Source: Setomelanomma holmii (taxonomy: Eukaryota > Ascomycota > Dothideomycetes > Pleosporales > Phaeosphaeriaceae). From it: a DNA stretch of 64,000 nucleotides. Below the pieces are notes generated by a model, which saw only the letters and a list, made by a program, of their open reading frames with translations, was not told where the DNA came from and did not search any database. Each line of letters opens with the position of its first letter. Positions within the stretch are counted from its first letter, which is position 1. Shown piece after piece: positions 1 to 11,075 of the stretch. The stretch lies in contig ML978212.1 in assembly GCA_010015745.1 (NCBI GenBank), positions 62,001-126,000 on the forward strand, given 5' to 3'. Both the position numbers and the translations under genes were made by a program.

Positions 1-1748
1 GCTGGTATTGGGTGTGAGGTTGAGGCGTGGCGGCGGTCGAGGTGCCGGACCTGGGTTCATGAATTGGTCGCGAGAATACATTCTGCGGATTCAAGTTTAG
101 TGAAGTGGTTGGGACGCGGAAGGCTTTAAGGTCAAACAGGGGTGGTCACTGGATAGAAGTGTGTCGCGCGTTGTTGGTACTGGCGAGAGTCGAGCTATAA
201 AAGCAGCGGAGAAATACTCACATGGCCAACAGTCATTCATACAATGGCTAGAGTAGGTATTGTGGTGCTGCAATTGCAGGCGGTAGCTTCGTTGCCTCTG
301 GTGGGCGGGTCCTCGAGGATGCGGTGAATGGCGGGGGTGAGACGTGAAGAGAGCGGGTGGCGGGGTCGTGAGCAACGGTGAGCAGCACAGCCTCGCCGTG
401 AAGCGTTTCTTGCAGCGATCGCGAGGCGTCGATGTGGTGGGCAGCGGTGCGAGTGTAAGCAAGAGCGAGGTCGGGCTCTGCACCACAGAATCGGAGGATT
501 CCCCAATGCGTATCGACGCCGTAGGCTAATTGGAAATCGGCGAGCTTAGGCAAAGCGTGGGCACTCAGTGGAACAGTCGCATGGAGTGGTCACCTAAAGC
601 ACTCGTGTAGAATGATTTTCTGCACGGCGAGGGGAGCGAGAGAGCGCGAGAGTGTCTGCGCGTGGTTGGAGTGACTTGGTCGTGGAGCCGTGGAGCCTGC
701 CGCCCAGGACTAGCGGAGGGTCTGGCGCACTAACGCAGCGGCAGCGAGAGTCAGCATGCACGTGAGAGCAGACCTTGAGGAGGAAGACGCTTGCAGCCAA
801 TCACCGTCCTGTACGCCCGTCATTGGTTGTTAGGGAGAGGGGAGGCGGGATGCCAGCAACATACCCTTGCGCTGCTGGAGCAAAGAATCCTTCGCAATTC
901 GCAGGCGCAGCGCGTCTGGTTTTCAAGGTGCGCGAGGATGACGATAGTTGATGGCAAACGGGTCCCCAAGCACAAGAACGGCGGTCTGGCGTCTGCAATA
1001 AAGATCGACACCAACAAGTCCAGCGCGTTTCAAAAAGCCCGCCTGTCGAAGCAAGTGCGACTCTGAAACGAACCTTCCATACCCGTAGCCGCCACCGTGC
1101 CGAGGAAGGAAGGCGCACCGTTGGACTTGGAAATCTAGTGTTTGTAAAAAGCGCTGTGGCTTCAGATGAGGAGATGAGTGATGTCACCCGTGTAAGCTGT
1201 TGTGGGCGACTAGCATGCACGGCTGAGTTGACAGCTGCTAGGCCTGCCATTGAAACCATGGACGCTGTGCTGGCCTTAAAGGATGAAGAAAGGCTTCTAG
1301 CATCGCAACCGCCGCAAATACTGCGATGATACAATGATGCCGCATTCCACTACCACGTGCTTCGAGTGCCGGTGCATCTTTGCTGAACGGCTAGGCACAC
1401 GACATCTTCTCGACGACAGACTACGCTACTACATTCTCGTACAATCGGGCCTACTCAGATATGTGTATACCTTTGCGCAGCACCCCATTCATGCGGCAAA
1501 GGGAGCAAAGCTATTGATTCCCTTGCACCATCAGCCGATGGACAGACCGCGGAATTCAGCCGGCGTGCCGATTTACCATTATTGGCAGGTCTCAGGTGCC
1601 GACAATATTGTTTGTTGATAGACGTCATGACGAGGTCCACTCAGGAGCTGCCAGGGCGCGTTTCGTGTGATGTCGGTCGCGGAGCAAGTCAAATCCTCGA
1701 ATGACGAGCGTCTGCATTTGAGAAGCCTCACATCGCAGCACTGGCCTT
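1..1748. other. No supportable gene
   Basis: Both strands contain open frames of 60–177 codons, the longest on the minus strand at 801–1334. None has a recognisable domain, a convincing splice pattern or protein-like composition; the long frame is rich in Arg, Ser and Cys, as expected of a chance frame in GC-rich DNA. The last hundred bases are probably the 3' flank of the minus-strand antiporter gene next door. A minus-strand frame at 248–553 has slightly more protein-like residues near its start but matches nothing I know. Confidence 0.5.
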
Positions 1749-3631
1749 TCAATCAACACCCCAGACTCCGAGCACGTCTCTCCCGGCGCCATCTTGCTGT
1801 TTGTTCTTCCGCGACTGCAGCTTCTTGACCCTCCTCACGGAGAGACCCACACCTAGGTGGCCGATGATGGTACATAGCACGATCGCCAAGGTGACTACTA
1901 GGAAGATATTCGATGGCTCTTCCGTTGCTTGCCCAGTCGCTGAAAAGGCGCCAGTCGATTCAGCGACACCAGAGATCAGGAAGCCGATCTCACCACGCGC
2001 GCACATAGCAAGAGCAAGGATCAATGGCGGATGCAACGATACCGACTTCGCTGGGTTTGCAGAGCTTCGGCGATTAGGTGTAGTTGACGAAGCCTGACCT
2101 GGTTGCTCCTGCCCGAGGTGACGTCTTCGCCCGCTCGCTCTTTCCCCAAAGATGCGGAATCAAGTCAAGCCTCATCTTCCCTAGCAGCTGGCTCACGGTG
2201 CCCTTGCGTGACTGAGATCGCGCTGGAAATCCGACAAGCCAAAGACCGCAGACCAACTTCGCGAAGGCCATTAGAGTCGCGTAGACGATGCCTCGCCATA
2301 CAATCGACCCCGTGAACATGCGCGTAATGGGTATCGAGAAGCCAATAGAAGCGAAAAAGAGTGGTTGAAGGATAACAGACACGGCTGGGTGGTAGTATCG
2401 CGTGTAGATGGCTGAGCCGCAGGTGTCAGCCCGATGATCCTGCTCATCAATGCGGTCGGACGTAGCTACTGAGGGACTTTGCTCGTGAACGTCACGCGCA
2501 ACTTGGCCATTATCATCTCGCGCGCCTGAAGGTGCCCGGCCAGTTGACGATGCTCGAGGTGCGCGTCCAGCTTTGATCTCCTGAGCCTGAATTGAACTCG
2601 AACTTGCGTCCTTGATTGCAGGATGAGGCAATTCAGTGTCCCACCAACTGAGACTGGCTCCTGCTATGTAAGCAGCAAACAAATTAGATGTGCCGGCATA
2701 CGTAGCACCTGTAATGAGGCCGATGAGGAGCAACGTATGCACGGCTAGCGAAGCTTCCGGCTTCTGCAACACCTTGACAAGTGCAGCAGCTGGATGCGCC
2801 TGTCGATACAGGTTCAGCCAGATCGTGACAGGCTTGACTACAATGAGACACACGATGGGTGCGAGGACCGCGAAAGCGACAGAAACAAGGACAGGGCGAA
2901 AGACTGTGACCCAACTGAAGTCATCTCCACCAAGATCTGATATCACCTGTACCATCACCAGGCCCAGAACATCGTCCATCATGGCGGCGGAGGTCATCAC
3001 GACACCAAAACGAGAGGTCGAAAGGCCACTAGAGGCAAGGACAGTGAACGTGGTGCCGAGGCTCGTCGAGCACAGCGCAGCTCCCGCCGCAAAGGCTTGA
3101 ACAGGTGTAGTATCGAGTAGTCCTTGGAGTGTATAAGAGAGACCAACTGGCACAGCAATGCCAGTGATGGCGACGCCAGCAGAAGGTAGGAAATTTGCCT
3201 TTAGCGACTGGAAAGATGTGTGCAGACCACCTGTTCGAATATGATTAGACATACATCTTCTCGACCAGATCCACATCCACATAATCCTCCCATGCGGCTC
3301 GTTCTTCTTCTGAACGCAGACGAGTGACGTCATCGCCTGCTTCTTTGGGAAAGGACATTATCTACGATCCTTCGTACACAAGCAGCATCAGACCCAGGTA
3401 GCCTTATTCAACGACCGTCTCTTCTGTGCTGGTTGATAACCACTTCGCGCCTGGTGTACCGTACGCAATGCCTAAAAATACTTGTCCGAGCAGTCCGCAG
3501 TACAGAACTTTGTCCAACCTAGTGTTGACAACATTGAGCAGAAGCAGAAAGGATGCCAGAATCAGTATGGTGACAATGCCAGGCTCGTGGTAGGGCAACG
3601 ATGAAGCACTTCCAGACATATCTGCTGCCAT
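1749..3631 (-). pseudogene. CPA2-type Na+(K+)/H+ antiporter, probably inactivated
   Basis: The family exchanges monovalent cations for protons across a membrane with about 12 helices. The N-terminal exon (3631 leftwards) has the first hydrophobic helix and the family text GYLGLMLLVYEG. The middle exon (about 3223–2087) has GGLHTSFQSLK, a helix with CSTSLGTTF, the MMDDVLG motif that fits the DD ion-binding pair of CPA2 exchangers, and further helices. The 3' exon (about 2055–1749) has MCARGEIGFLIS and ends in GRDVLGVWGV, both typical of the fungal family. Two lesions are visible. An in-frame TAA sits at about 3406–3408, inside the conserved stretch before GYLGL. The splice donor expected after VYEG is also absent: the sequence there reads G|GATCG instead of G|GT. 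A 43-nt intron starting GTCAAC near 2087 would restore the frame before the last exon. A sequencing error could explain one lesion but less easily both. Confidence 0.7.
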
Positions 3632-4031
3632 TTTGCTGGTAAGAGCGAATGGAATAAAAATGCCCGCCGCGACTTCCTTTGAGCCTCACGTAACTCGGGA
3701 AAGGGGAAATCGAGTCGATGACGCGTCAAGTGTGCTCGCATGCACTGCGCTTTGATGGGAACGTGGTTTCGTATGTTTGGAGACAATTGGACAAACGTTT
3801 GATGTTGCATTTAAAGTGTGGTCCAACGAGAGGTTGACCAGGAGTGACTAGGGTGAGGCTGCCACAAGCGTGGTTCCGTTGCCGAGTCCAACCACCAGTC
3901 AGGGTCTCTTTTGTTTGGACCGCCGAAAACACCACGCCAGCAAGCCACAGCAAGCACACGATCCCGCACATATCCTTACGCGAAAGTACCCCTATCTTTC
4001 TGGCAGCTCATGTACCACAACACTTGAAATC

Positions 4032-6180
4032 ATGGCACCGCTGGAACAGCAATGGGTCAAAGTCCAGCAGAAGACGTTCACCAAATGGTGCGCATCCCTC
4101 CCCGCTCCTTGCGGAATCACGTCCTGTGCCACGCTTCTGACCACCCACGTACAGGCTGAACAGCAAGCTCAAAATTCGCAATGTCGAGATCGGCGACCTT
4201 ATAACTGACCTCTCCGATGGTGTATGTGCCCCTCATGGTCCCTCAATCGGCCTCGTCACACCCATGCGGAGGCACTAACTCCTAGTAGATCAGCCTCATA
4301 CACCTCCTCGAAATCCTCAGCAATGAGTCCCTGGGCCGCTATGCCTCCCGACCGAAGCTGCGTGTGCAGAAGTTCGAAAATGTCAACAAGTCGTTAGACT
4401 ACATTCGGAGCCGAGGCATTCAGATGACCAACATTGGTGCGGAGGATGTGGTGGACGGCAATAGCAAGATCATACTGGGTCTGATATGGACCCTGATTCT
4501 GCGATTCACCATCAGCGACATCAACGAGGAGGGACTGAGCGCCAAGGAGGGCCTCCTCTTGTGGTGCCAGCGGAAGACAGCATGCTACGACGAGGTCGAA
4601 GTGCGAGATTTCTCCTCGAGCTGGAACGATGGGCTGGCGTTGTGCGTACCAGTAAATTTGATGCTTGGGTATAGAGCTAACGCCTGGATAGCTGCGCGCT
4701 TCTAGACATTCATCGTCCTGACCTGATCGATTATGACAGCCTCGACAAGAGCGACCACCGCGGAAACATGCAATTAGCGTTCGACATCGCCTCGAAGGAC
4801 ATTGGCATCCCTGACCTTCTCGATGTTGAGGACGTCTGCGACGTTGCGAAGCCCGACGAGCGATCCCTCATGACCTACATTGCGTACTGGTTCCATGCCT
4901 TCTCACAAATGGAGCGTGTCGAAAACGCCGGACGGCGAGTCGAGAAATTTGTACAAAATATGCAAGGAGCATGGCAGATGCAAAACGACTTCGAAAGGCG
5001 AATGCGCGAGCTCCTAGGGCATATTGCGAAGCAAAGGAAGCAATGGGAGGAGGCCAAGTTCGATGGAACATACACAGACGCAAGAGCCCAGTCAGCTGAG
5101 CTCACTGCTTGGAAACGTAAAAGCAAGCGAACTTGGATCGCTGAAAAGTCCGACCTGGTCGGACTCTTGGGCAACATCCGGACAAAACTTGCAACGTACC
5201 GATTGCGACCATATGACCCTCCAGCAGAGCTCAGTTTAGAAGCTCTTGATACAGCGTGGGCTGGTTTGATGAAGGCGGAGCGAGACCGTTCGCAAGTCAT
5301 CAACGAGACAATACGCGACATCAAGAATGCATTGCGCAAGTCCTTCGCTGATAAGGCGAATGATTTTGCGCTTGCGCTGAACACTCTAGGAACATCTATA
5401 TCCGCTCTGGAAGGCGATGTAGAGGATCAGCTCGACCACACGAAAGAGATTAGCAAGTCTCTTGCACCACTGGACGAGTATCTTAATCTCATCGCCTCAA
5501 TAGACGAGCAATGCGCCGAAGCCAACATTGAAGAGAACGACTTCACGACCTACACATATGACGAGTTGGAGTACGAGTTGGGTTTAGTACGCAACTCCGT
5601 TTCTAAGAAGCTCGCCTTTCTGGAGAACCAGATGGTGGCTCGTAACATGACGAACCTCACACCTATACAGTTGGAAGAGTTTGAGTCGGTTTTTAGACAT
5701 TTTGACCGCGACGTGTCGAACTCATTGCAGGAATTAGAGTTTTCAGCAGCATTGGCGAGTTTGGGTTTGGTGTACGATGAGGAAGAGATGCACTCACGAT
5801 TCCGAGAGACCAGCGGCGGCCGCGACTACGTCACCTTTGAGCAATTTATTCGCTTCATGGTCGATGAGACGGAAGATCAGAACACTGCCGAGCAAGTGTT
5901 TGAGTCCTTCAAGGAGGTAGCTGATGGCAAGGTAAGTCGATGCCTGCCGTCCACATTCTTTGTCCATGCTAATTCTAATCAGCCTTATGTTACTGAGCTG
6001 GACTTGCGGCATTCCCTTGTCCCAGACGAGGTCATCGAAGACCTCATCTCCACAATGCCCGAACACAAAGGTCCTGACATGCAAGAAGATCGCGACGTTC
6101 CCAAGTTCGACTACATTACTTACATGGAGCGTTATATGGGTGGCGACCGGAATGGCAGCGGCCAAGTCAACGGCGGATAG
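4032..6180 (+). CDS. Alpha-actinin (actin-crosslinking protein)
   Basis: Cross-links F-actin, and in fungi acts in the cytokinetic ring. Five exons: 4032–4087, 4155–4221, 4289–4641, 4692–5931 and 5983–6180, giving 637 residues, close to fission-yeast Ain1. The first CH domain starts at VQQKTFTKW and continues through DLSDG and IHLLE. The second CH domain contains LLLWCQRKT, SWNDGLAFCALLDIHRPD and DVEDVCDVAKPDE with MTYIAYWFHAFS. A helical, spectrin-repeat-like rod follows from about residue 240, shorter than in animals. The C-terminal calmodulin-like part (from about residue 470) has FRHFDRDVSNSL and the end FDYITYMERYMGG. The calcium loops are poor matches to canonical EF-hands, as is common in fungal alpha-actinins. 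The third intron was placed by restoring LAFCALLD. The start ATG directly precedes the family N-terminus. Confidence 0.93.
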
Positions 6181-7498
6181 TATCCTTGGTTTAGGACGCA
6201 ACTCTTGACGCCAGCTCTCGTGTGACTGGCATTCCAACTTCTGGATACTTCGATGAATGAGGGTGACCCCACGCTGGCTTTCCACCACCTTGGCATTTGC
6301 ATGATATGGGTTTTGCATAGCGATCATATTGGCGTCGTTTGTTGGATACTGAGGAGAGGGTTGGCACGGAGCACAGGACACCACTTCAACCCTTTTGGAT
6401 ACCACACACATCTATCACGCAGTAGTAATAATCACCATCACAATACAACCTTGTTGTTATTCAATGTAGGCCCGCCTACTTGCTGACTAGTTTAGCGTAC
6501 CTGCTCTACTCTCACCCGCCTCGCCTCGCAGCTGCCTAACGCAGTGCTTTCATCGCAACCAGTAACGCGACAGACTCTGCGAGAATGGCTGAGTCTGGAA
6601 TACACACTCCATTGGCTCGATCACCGGCTTCTCAAAGTTCCTCCTACAGGCGCGAAGTCACACTCAGGCAACAGCTTGGTCGAACAAGGATGCATGAGAC
6701 CAACGGCGGTGCCGAAAAGCGCCGAGTGGGTGCAGGAGGTATGTAAGGCAAGGTCGAATCGATGCGCAACCCCTGCAACACGAAGTAGAGATCAAGCGAT
6801 TGCGCTTGCAGGCTTAACGATGAGCCGGTCTTGTTTACCCGTCCCGAAGTCGATCGACCCACCCGTTCGCCCAGTCGCCCGTACCTGACGCATTACCCCG
6901 AGCTTGGATGCATCTGCCATCGTGCAACATCAGCGGGACTGCTAGCAAGCTGTGGCTGGAAACATCGTGCCAAAGTTTGATACTGTCCACCCGGGCGAGC
7001 ATCAGCATCGATGTCACTATCGATTCACCTTGATGTGAATTTGCTACGACACGCCTGTGCGCTTCCGATGCAGGGAAGTATCCATCACATCGCAACGCAG
7101 ACACCAACCAGCATGAATCGTCTGACGCTCTACATGGAGGATCAGAGCACATCGATGTAAGAGGACGACGAAGTCTTTCAGTTATCAGCTACCGAAACTT
7201 TATGGCACCATCACTAGTCGTTATTTGCAGGTTCTCAACACAATCAATGGCCACGTCAACTCGCGACAGAAGACACTGCAGCTAATATGTGTCATCCAGC
7301 TGTCTTGACGAAGTTTGCCCACGCAGTCTGCAAGCCACAACACTCCGATGCACGACACCATCACCACCTCCTCACTGGCAGAGTGTCCGTGCTATCCTGT
7401 GCCTGGGGTACCTGATCGTTCTTTGCCACTTTGATCATATATCGCAAGGGTCTTAGATCTTCCCTATGCTTGAAGAGCACGCAGTTGGCCAATGACAT
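6181..7498. other. Gene-free stretch, possible upstream remnant of the Rhod relic
   Basis: Contains the 3' flank of the actinin gene. The frames on both strands are short and have no recognisable domain. The right-hand part (about 7350–7498) may hold decayed 5' sequence of the Rhod-domain relic that follows, but no frame with helix-like composition can be followed there. Confidence 0.5.
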
Positions 7499-8581
7499 GT
7501 GCGAGGACTTGTACAACCTTTTGGCTTTAGCCTTTGGCTTCAATTCACACATGCATTGTTAAGGCCCACCGAACTCCACATCTCAACTTTGTATGAACTT
7601 GAGACGAATATAGGCAGAACACGCTCTTGGCTCGTGACGATCTTGACCAGTAGGGCTGGATCTTCCTCACACAATTCCTGTTGCCAGGAATCGGGTAGCG
7701 GCACTACAGCTGTCGTTACCGCCATCTTCACATGCATCCCAGTCAGCTCGTACTGGAACTACATGTAGAAACCTTTCGCAAGATGTGTTTGCCAGGACGC
7801 GTAAGCAGCTTCCATCTCGAGGCGACGTCAAATTCACTGACGCCGTACAGCATGTACCATGCGAATGCTGCGTTGAACATCACAACGGACCTGCTTGTCG
7901 CAGCTCTACTTGTTCGCCAAATTTGGAAATTGCAGATCGCGAAGAAACAGAAGATTGCCCTTCTCATGATCTTGACCATCGGTCGGTTGGAAATCACACT
8001 TTTCACAGAGCGTTATGCTTAGAGACATGCTCATTCTTTCGCAGCGTCGTCGTCATCTCCATCTTCCGCCTCTACTTCCTTATCCTTGTCGCAAAACACC
8101 CGCAAGATCAAACATGGTAAGTATAACAAATCAAACAAGCTTCACGCAGAAAATAGCCTCGGGGAAGTATAGCGGTCCCGCAGCATACTGGTCCGCCCTC
8201 GAATACAACTTTGCCATCGTCTGCGCATCCACACCCGTGCTCAAACCCCTCATCATCCAGCTCGTACCCATGTTCGGAAGCCGATTCGGATCCAGCAAGC
8301 GCTCCAAAGACAATTCAGGTCGCTCACACGACTCGAGAAGCAATGGCTTTATGCGGCTGAACTGTAAGCCGAGCCATTCGACTATGAATGAGGATGTTAG
8401 ACTTGAGCATGGGATCACTGCGTTGCCGCATACGTATCAGCAGCGAATTTGTGGCTCGAAGGAGATCCATGTCGGGAGGGATTTTGAGCAGAGGAGTTTA
8501 AACGAGAATGAGGGGAGGGTGAGTGGGGATAGTAGGAAGGAATTTTATAGTGGTTGGGAATGGGCACGGAGACAGCGCTAA
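7499..8581 (+). pseudogene. Relic or mis-spliced copy of a fungal Rhod-domain 7TM protein
   Basis: Fragments of the fungal rhodopsin-like integral membrane family (PTH11-like) appear in order but in different frames. About 7690–7768 reads TAVVTAIFTCIPVSSYWNY, the helix before the second extracellular loop. About 7850–7985 reads NAALNITTDLLVAALLV and QIWKLQIAKKQKIALLMI, the most diagnostic part. About 8040–8115 reads SIFRLYFLILVAKH. About 8170–8260 reads AAYWSALEYNFAIVCAS and TPVLKPLI, followed by a polar tail to 8581. A good GTAAGT donor at 8117 with an acceptor around 8145–8157 could be a real intron. The other frame changes could not be repaired with GT–AG introns of sensible size and phase. 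No N-terminal helices were found upstream. An intact relative lies at 36.0–37.4 kb. Confidence 0.6.
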
Positions 8582-8756
8582 CCGCTATGTAGCTGTTCGG
8601 CGCGAAAGGAATAAGTTGGGCAATTCCACACCCTTCGGCATATTCGTATTGTTCCATGTGCATCCTTTATTTATTACCTAATACAACAACCATAACAGTG
8701 CATATCAAATGCCCTATGCCGAGCGGACCTTTAGAGCTGAAAGCTCCCCTTCGCCT

Positions 8757-10064
8757 CTAGGTCCAATGAGGAAAGTACTTGCTCCAGTTCAAGGCTTGAT
8801 ATACACTTGATGGCTGAGATCTGAACGTAGTAGAAAGCGCCACCAAAAGATAAATTCTCATGATCACATACAGCGTTGTAACGATCCTCTCAGGCCATTC
8901 AATTGTTCGGTCATCTTGACAGCTGTGATCATGTTTTTCTCCTGCCAGGAAGCTGGTGATTTTGTAGACACAACTGAACTCCAGATGTGACAACATCAAA
9001 AAACAACCGAAAGTTATAGCAGGCATTGCTGTAGCTGTGACAGCGGCTGTTCTCCAGAGGATAGCCTCTATCTTCGTGGGAAAATCGAAGTTCTATACGA
9101 TGATATGGATGCTACCGAATAGCATGCCTGCGAACGTTGAGGACCGCATGCTGTGGTCGAGCAAACCACCAAAGTAGTGCTTCGTTTGTAGGCGCCCTTT
9201 CTTTAAGCAACGCGTTCTCTACGCTTAGTCTCCACGCGTCGTTTATCTGAACCTCTTCATGCTACCATTGAATGATGACATGCCGCATGTCTGATGTATC
9301 AGGTATCGAAAGTATGGTTATGGGTACTTCTGCTCCTTGAGGTTTCCTGCAAATGAGTTGGATAAGTAAAGGTTGACTTGCCCAGGTGCGAAGAAGGGCG
9401 CATTTACAGCCACCAGCAATAATACGTCACTACCATACATCTTACAAATCCGCGTGTGGCAAGCTCTAGAGGCGTAGCGGGTAGGCGCTGTGCTGCTCTC
9501 GCGAACACTTGTACAGCCAGCCAGAGAGACTGTAATACAGCCGTCGCCTTCACAAGGGAGTCGGCTTTTGCTTTGTCCGCGATGTCGTTTTCCGCAATAG
9601 GAGTCAAAACAATGCCCAACCTGTCCTTCAGTGTCAAGAATCCTTTGCCATTGATGGGAAAGTCGGTTTGAGTTCCAGTAAGACTGGTCACTTTCGCCCG
9701 AAACCCGCCCATGAGCGCAAAGAAACCATATGTCTTTGTCCGTTCTTGACCAAGTCCTCTTTTGTGACATTTCTTGGACCGAGGCGCTTGCTAGGAGTTA
9801 GTCTCCTAGGGCAGCGTCTATGAACATCTCCGGTGCTACTACTGTAATTGCCGATATGCGGCACGCGACCGAGAACCATTTCTCGTTTCTCACTGGGACG
9901 GGCGGGTGCCGAACTGTCCAGGTACATATGAACAAAGTGAATAAGCAGCTGGAGAGAATGTCTTTAGTTCCGCGTCCGTAAGGCAAATTAGGATTTGCAA
10001 TCCATCCTACCTGCTGTATAGCATTAGTCGTATTGGCTTCGGGAGCTATCGTAGAGGTTGACAT
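8757..10064 (-). pseudogene. Relic of a fungal multi-pass membrane protein
   Basis: Unnamed family common in filamentous ascomycetes; function unknown. The N-terminal exon (from ATG at 10064, in a frame open from 10091) has GRGTKDILSSCLFTLFICTW. The middle part (about 9720–9404) has GFFALMGGF, LQSLWLAVQVFARAAQRLP and TPLELATRGF, ending TYYCWW. An intron of about 65 nt then restores LKPQGAEVPI. The 3' part has GMLFGSIHIIV, FDFPTKIEAILWR and RIYLLVALSTTFRSQP. Several lesions are visible. There is a frameshift before GFFALMGGF. A TAG follows IIQW near 9265. There is a second frameshift near 9150. Another TAG sits at about 9098, between GSIHIIV and NFDFPT, where the family normally has Trp (consistent with TGG to TAG). 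The 3' end lies 175 bp from the convergent Rhod relic. Confidence 0.7.
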
Positions 10065-10091
10065 AGATTCTGATTGCCCAAGGTTGAGCAA

Positions 10092-11075
10092 TTTTCAACA
10101 AGACGGTTGTATACATAGATGGTTTTAACGAGCGCGGCGTGGCAGCCCAAATCTTTGTCGCTGCATGGCGGTGCAGTTTCAGCCGCAAAGAAAGATGTAG
10201 CAAGCTTCCTGGCAATCATCTTGTGACTGGTACCTATCTTTGTGGATGGCCATTTTCTCAGATGCTCGACTGCAGCCATGTCGTGCGCAGTCATGCCATG
10301 CAAGCCCTACATGCTGGGATCTCTGCTTCAGCCCTAAGTACTGTAGAGCACCAGCTCTTCCCAGAAGTCTGCGCTCGTCGGGTCTCAGGCTCAATCTACT
10401 CTCACTGGCCTGCGGTTATGGTCTTTGCAAGTCTGTTTGGGATGATGAGCACACCGTCTCATCTCACATGCAGCCTCGAGCGAACCCACTAGTGGATATC
10501 CATACAGGCATTTTCGGGACCAACCGCTTCCGCTCCGGCCACAACCGTCCGCGAGTCTAGCTCAGCATCGCACCGCTTCCGCCTAGACACTCGTCACAAG
10601 AGATTGTGGGCAACATTTTGTTCGGGCAACACCTGGGTCAGATCCCATGTTCGAGGTTGTTCATAGTTCAGCTACCCCTGGCGCCCTGTCGCGCCTCCTC
10701 CAATCACACGCGAGGAAACTTCACACAGCTGAAGTCTCGAGATCTGGGCATGCACGAGACGAGCCAAAGCACCACATTCTTCAACGCCACAAATGCGCAT
10801 TTCCCTCAGCTTATACGAAGCATCGGGACGAGACAACTGGTGTCAAGTGGCGCATTCCGCATGGCTCATGCGGGGTGCTTGTACCCACCCAATCGATGAC
10901 AAGGCAACCGCGCCTCCGTCCCAACACTCGCTTCTCGCGTGTGGCTCTGGGCAATACATGCCGACTCAGATGGACAGAGCATGCGGCTGAGGTGTTCGAT
11001 TCGGCGCCTTAAAATGGTGTTACCCGGCTGCGTCGCGCGTTGTCACTCCGGCCTTGGGCGATCACCACCGACCTC
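10092..11075. other. No supportable gene
   Basis: Several frames of 60–120 codons occur on both strands, none with a recognisable domain. The stretch separates a decayed minus-strand gene from an intact plus-strand gene, so it should contain the promoter of the 11.1-kb membrane protein. I saw no clear conserved site. Confidence 0.4.

Noticed and set aside
801..1334. 177-codon minus-strand frame
   Set aside because: No domain, Arg/Ser/Cys-rich composition typical of a shadow in GC-rich sequence, and an overlapping plus-strand frame of similar quality.
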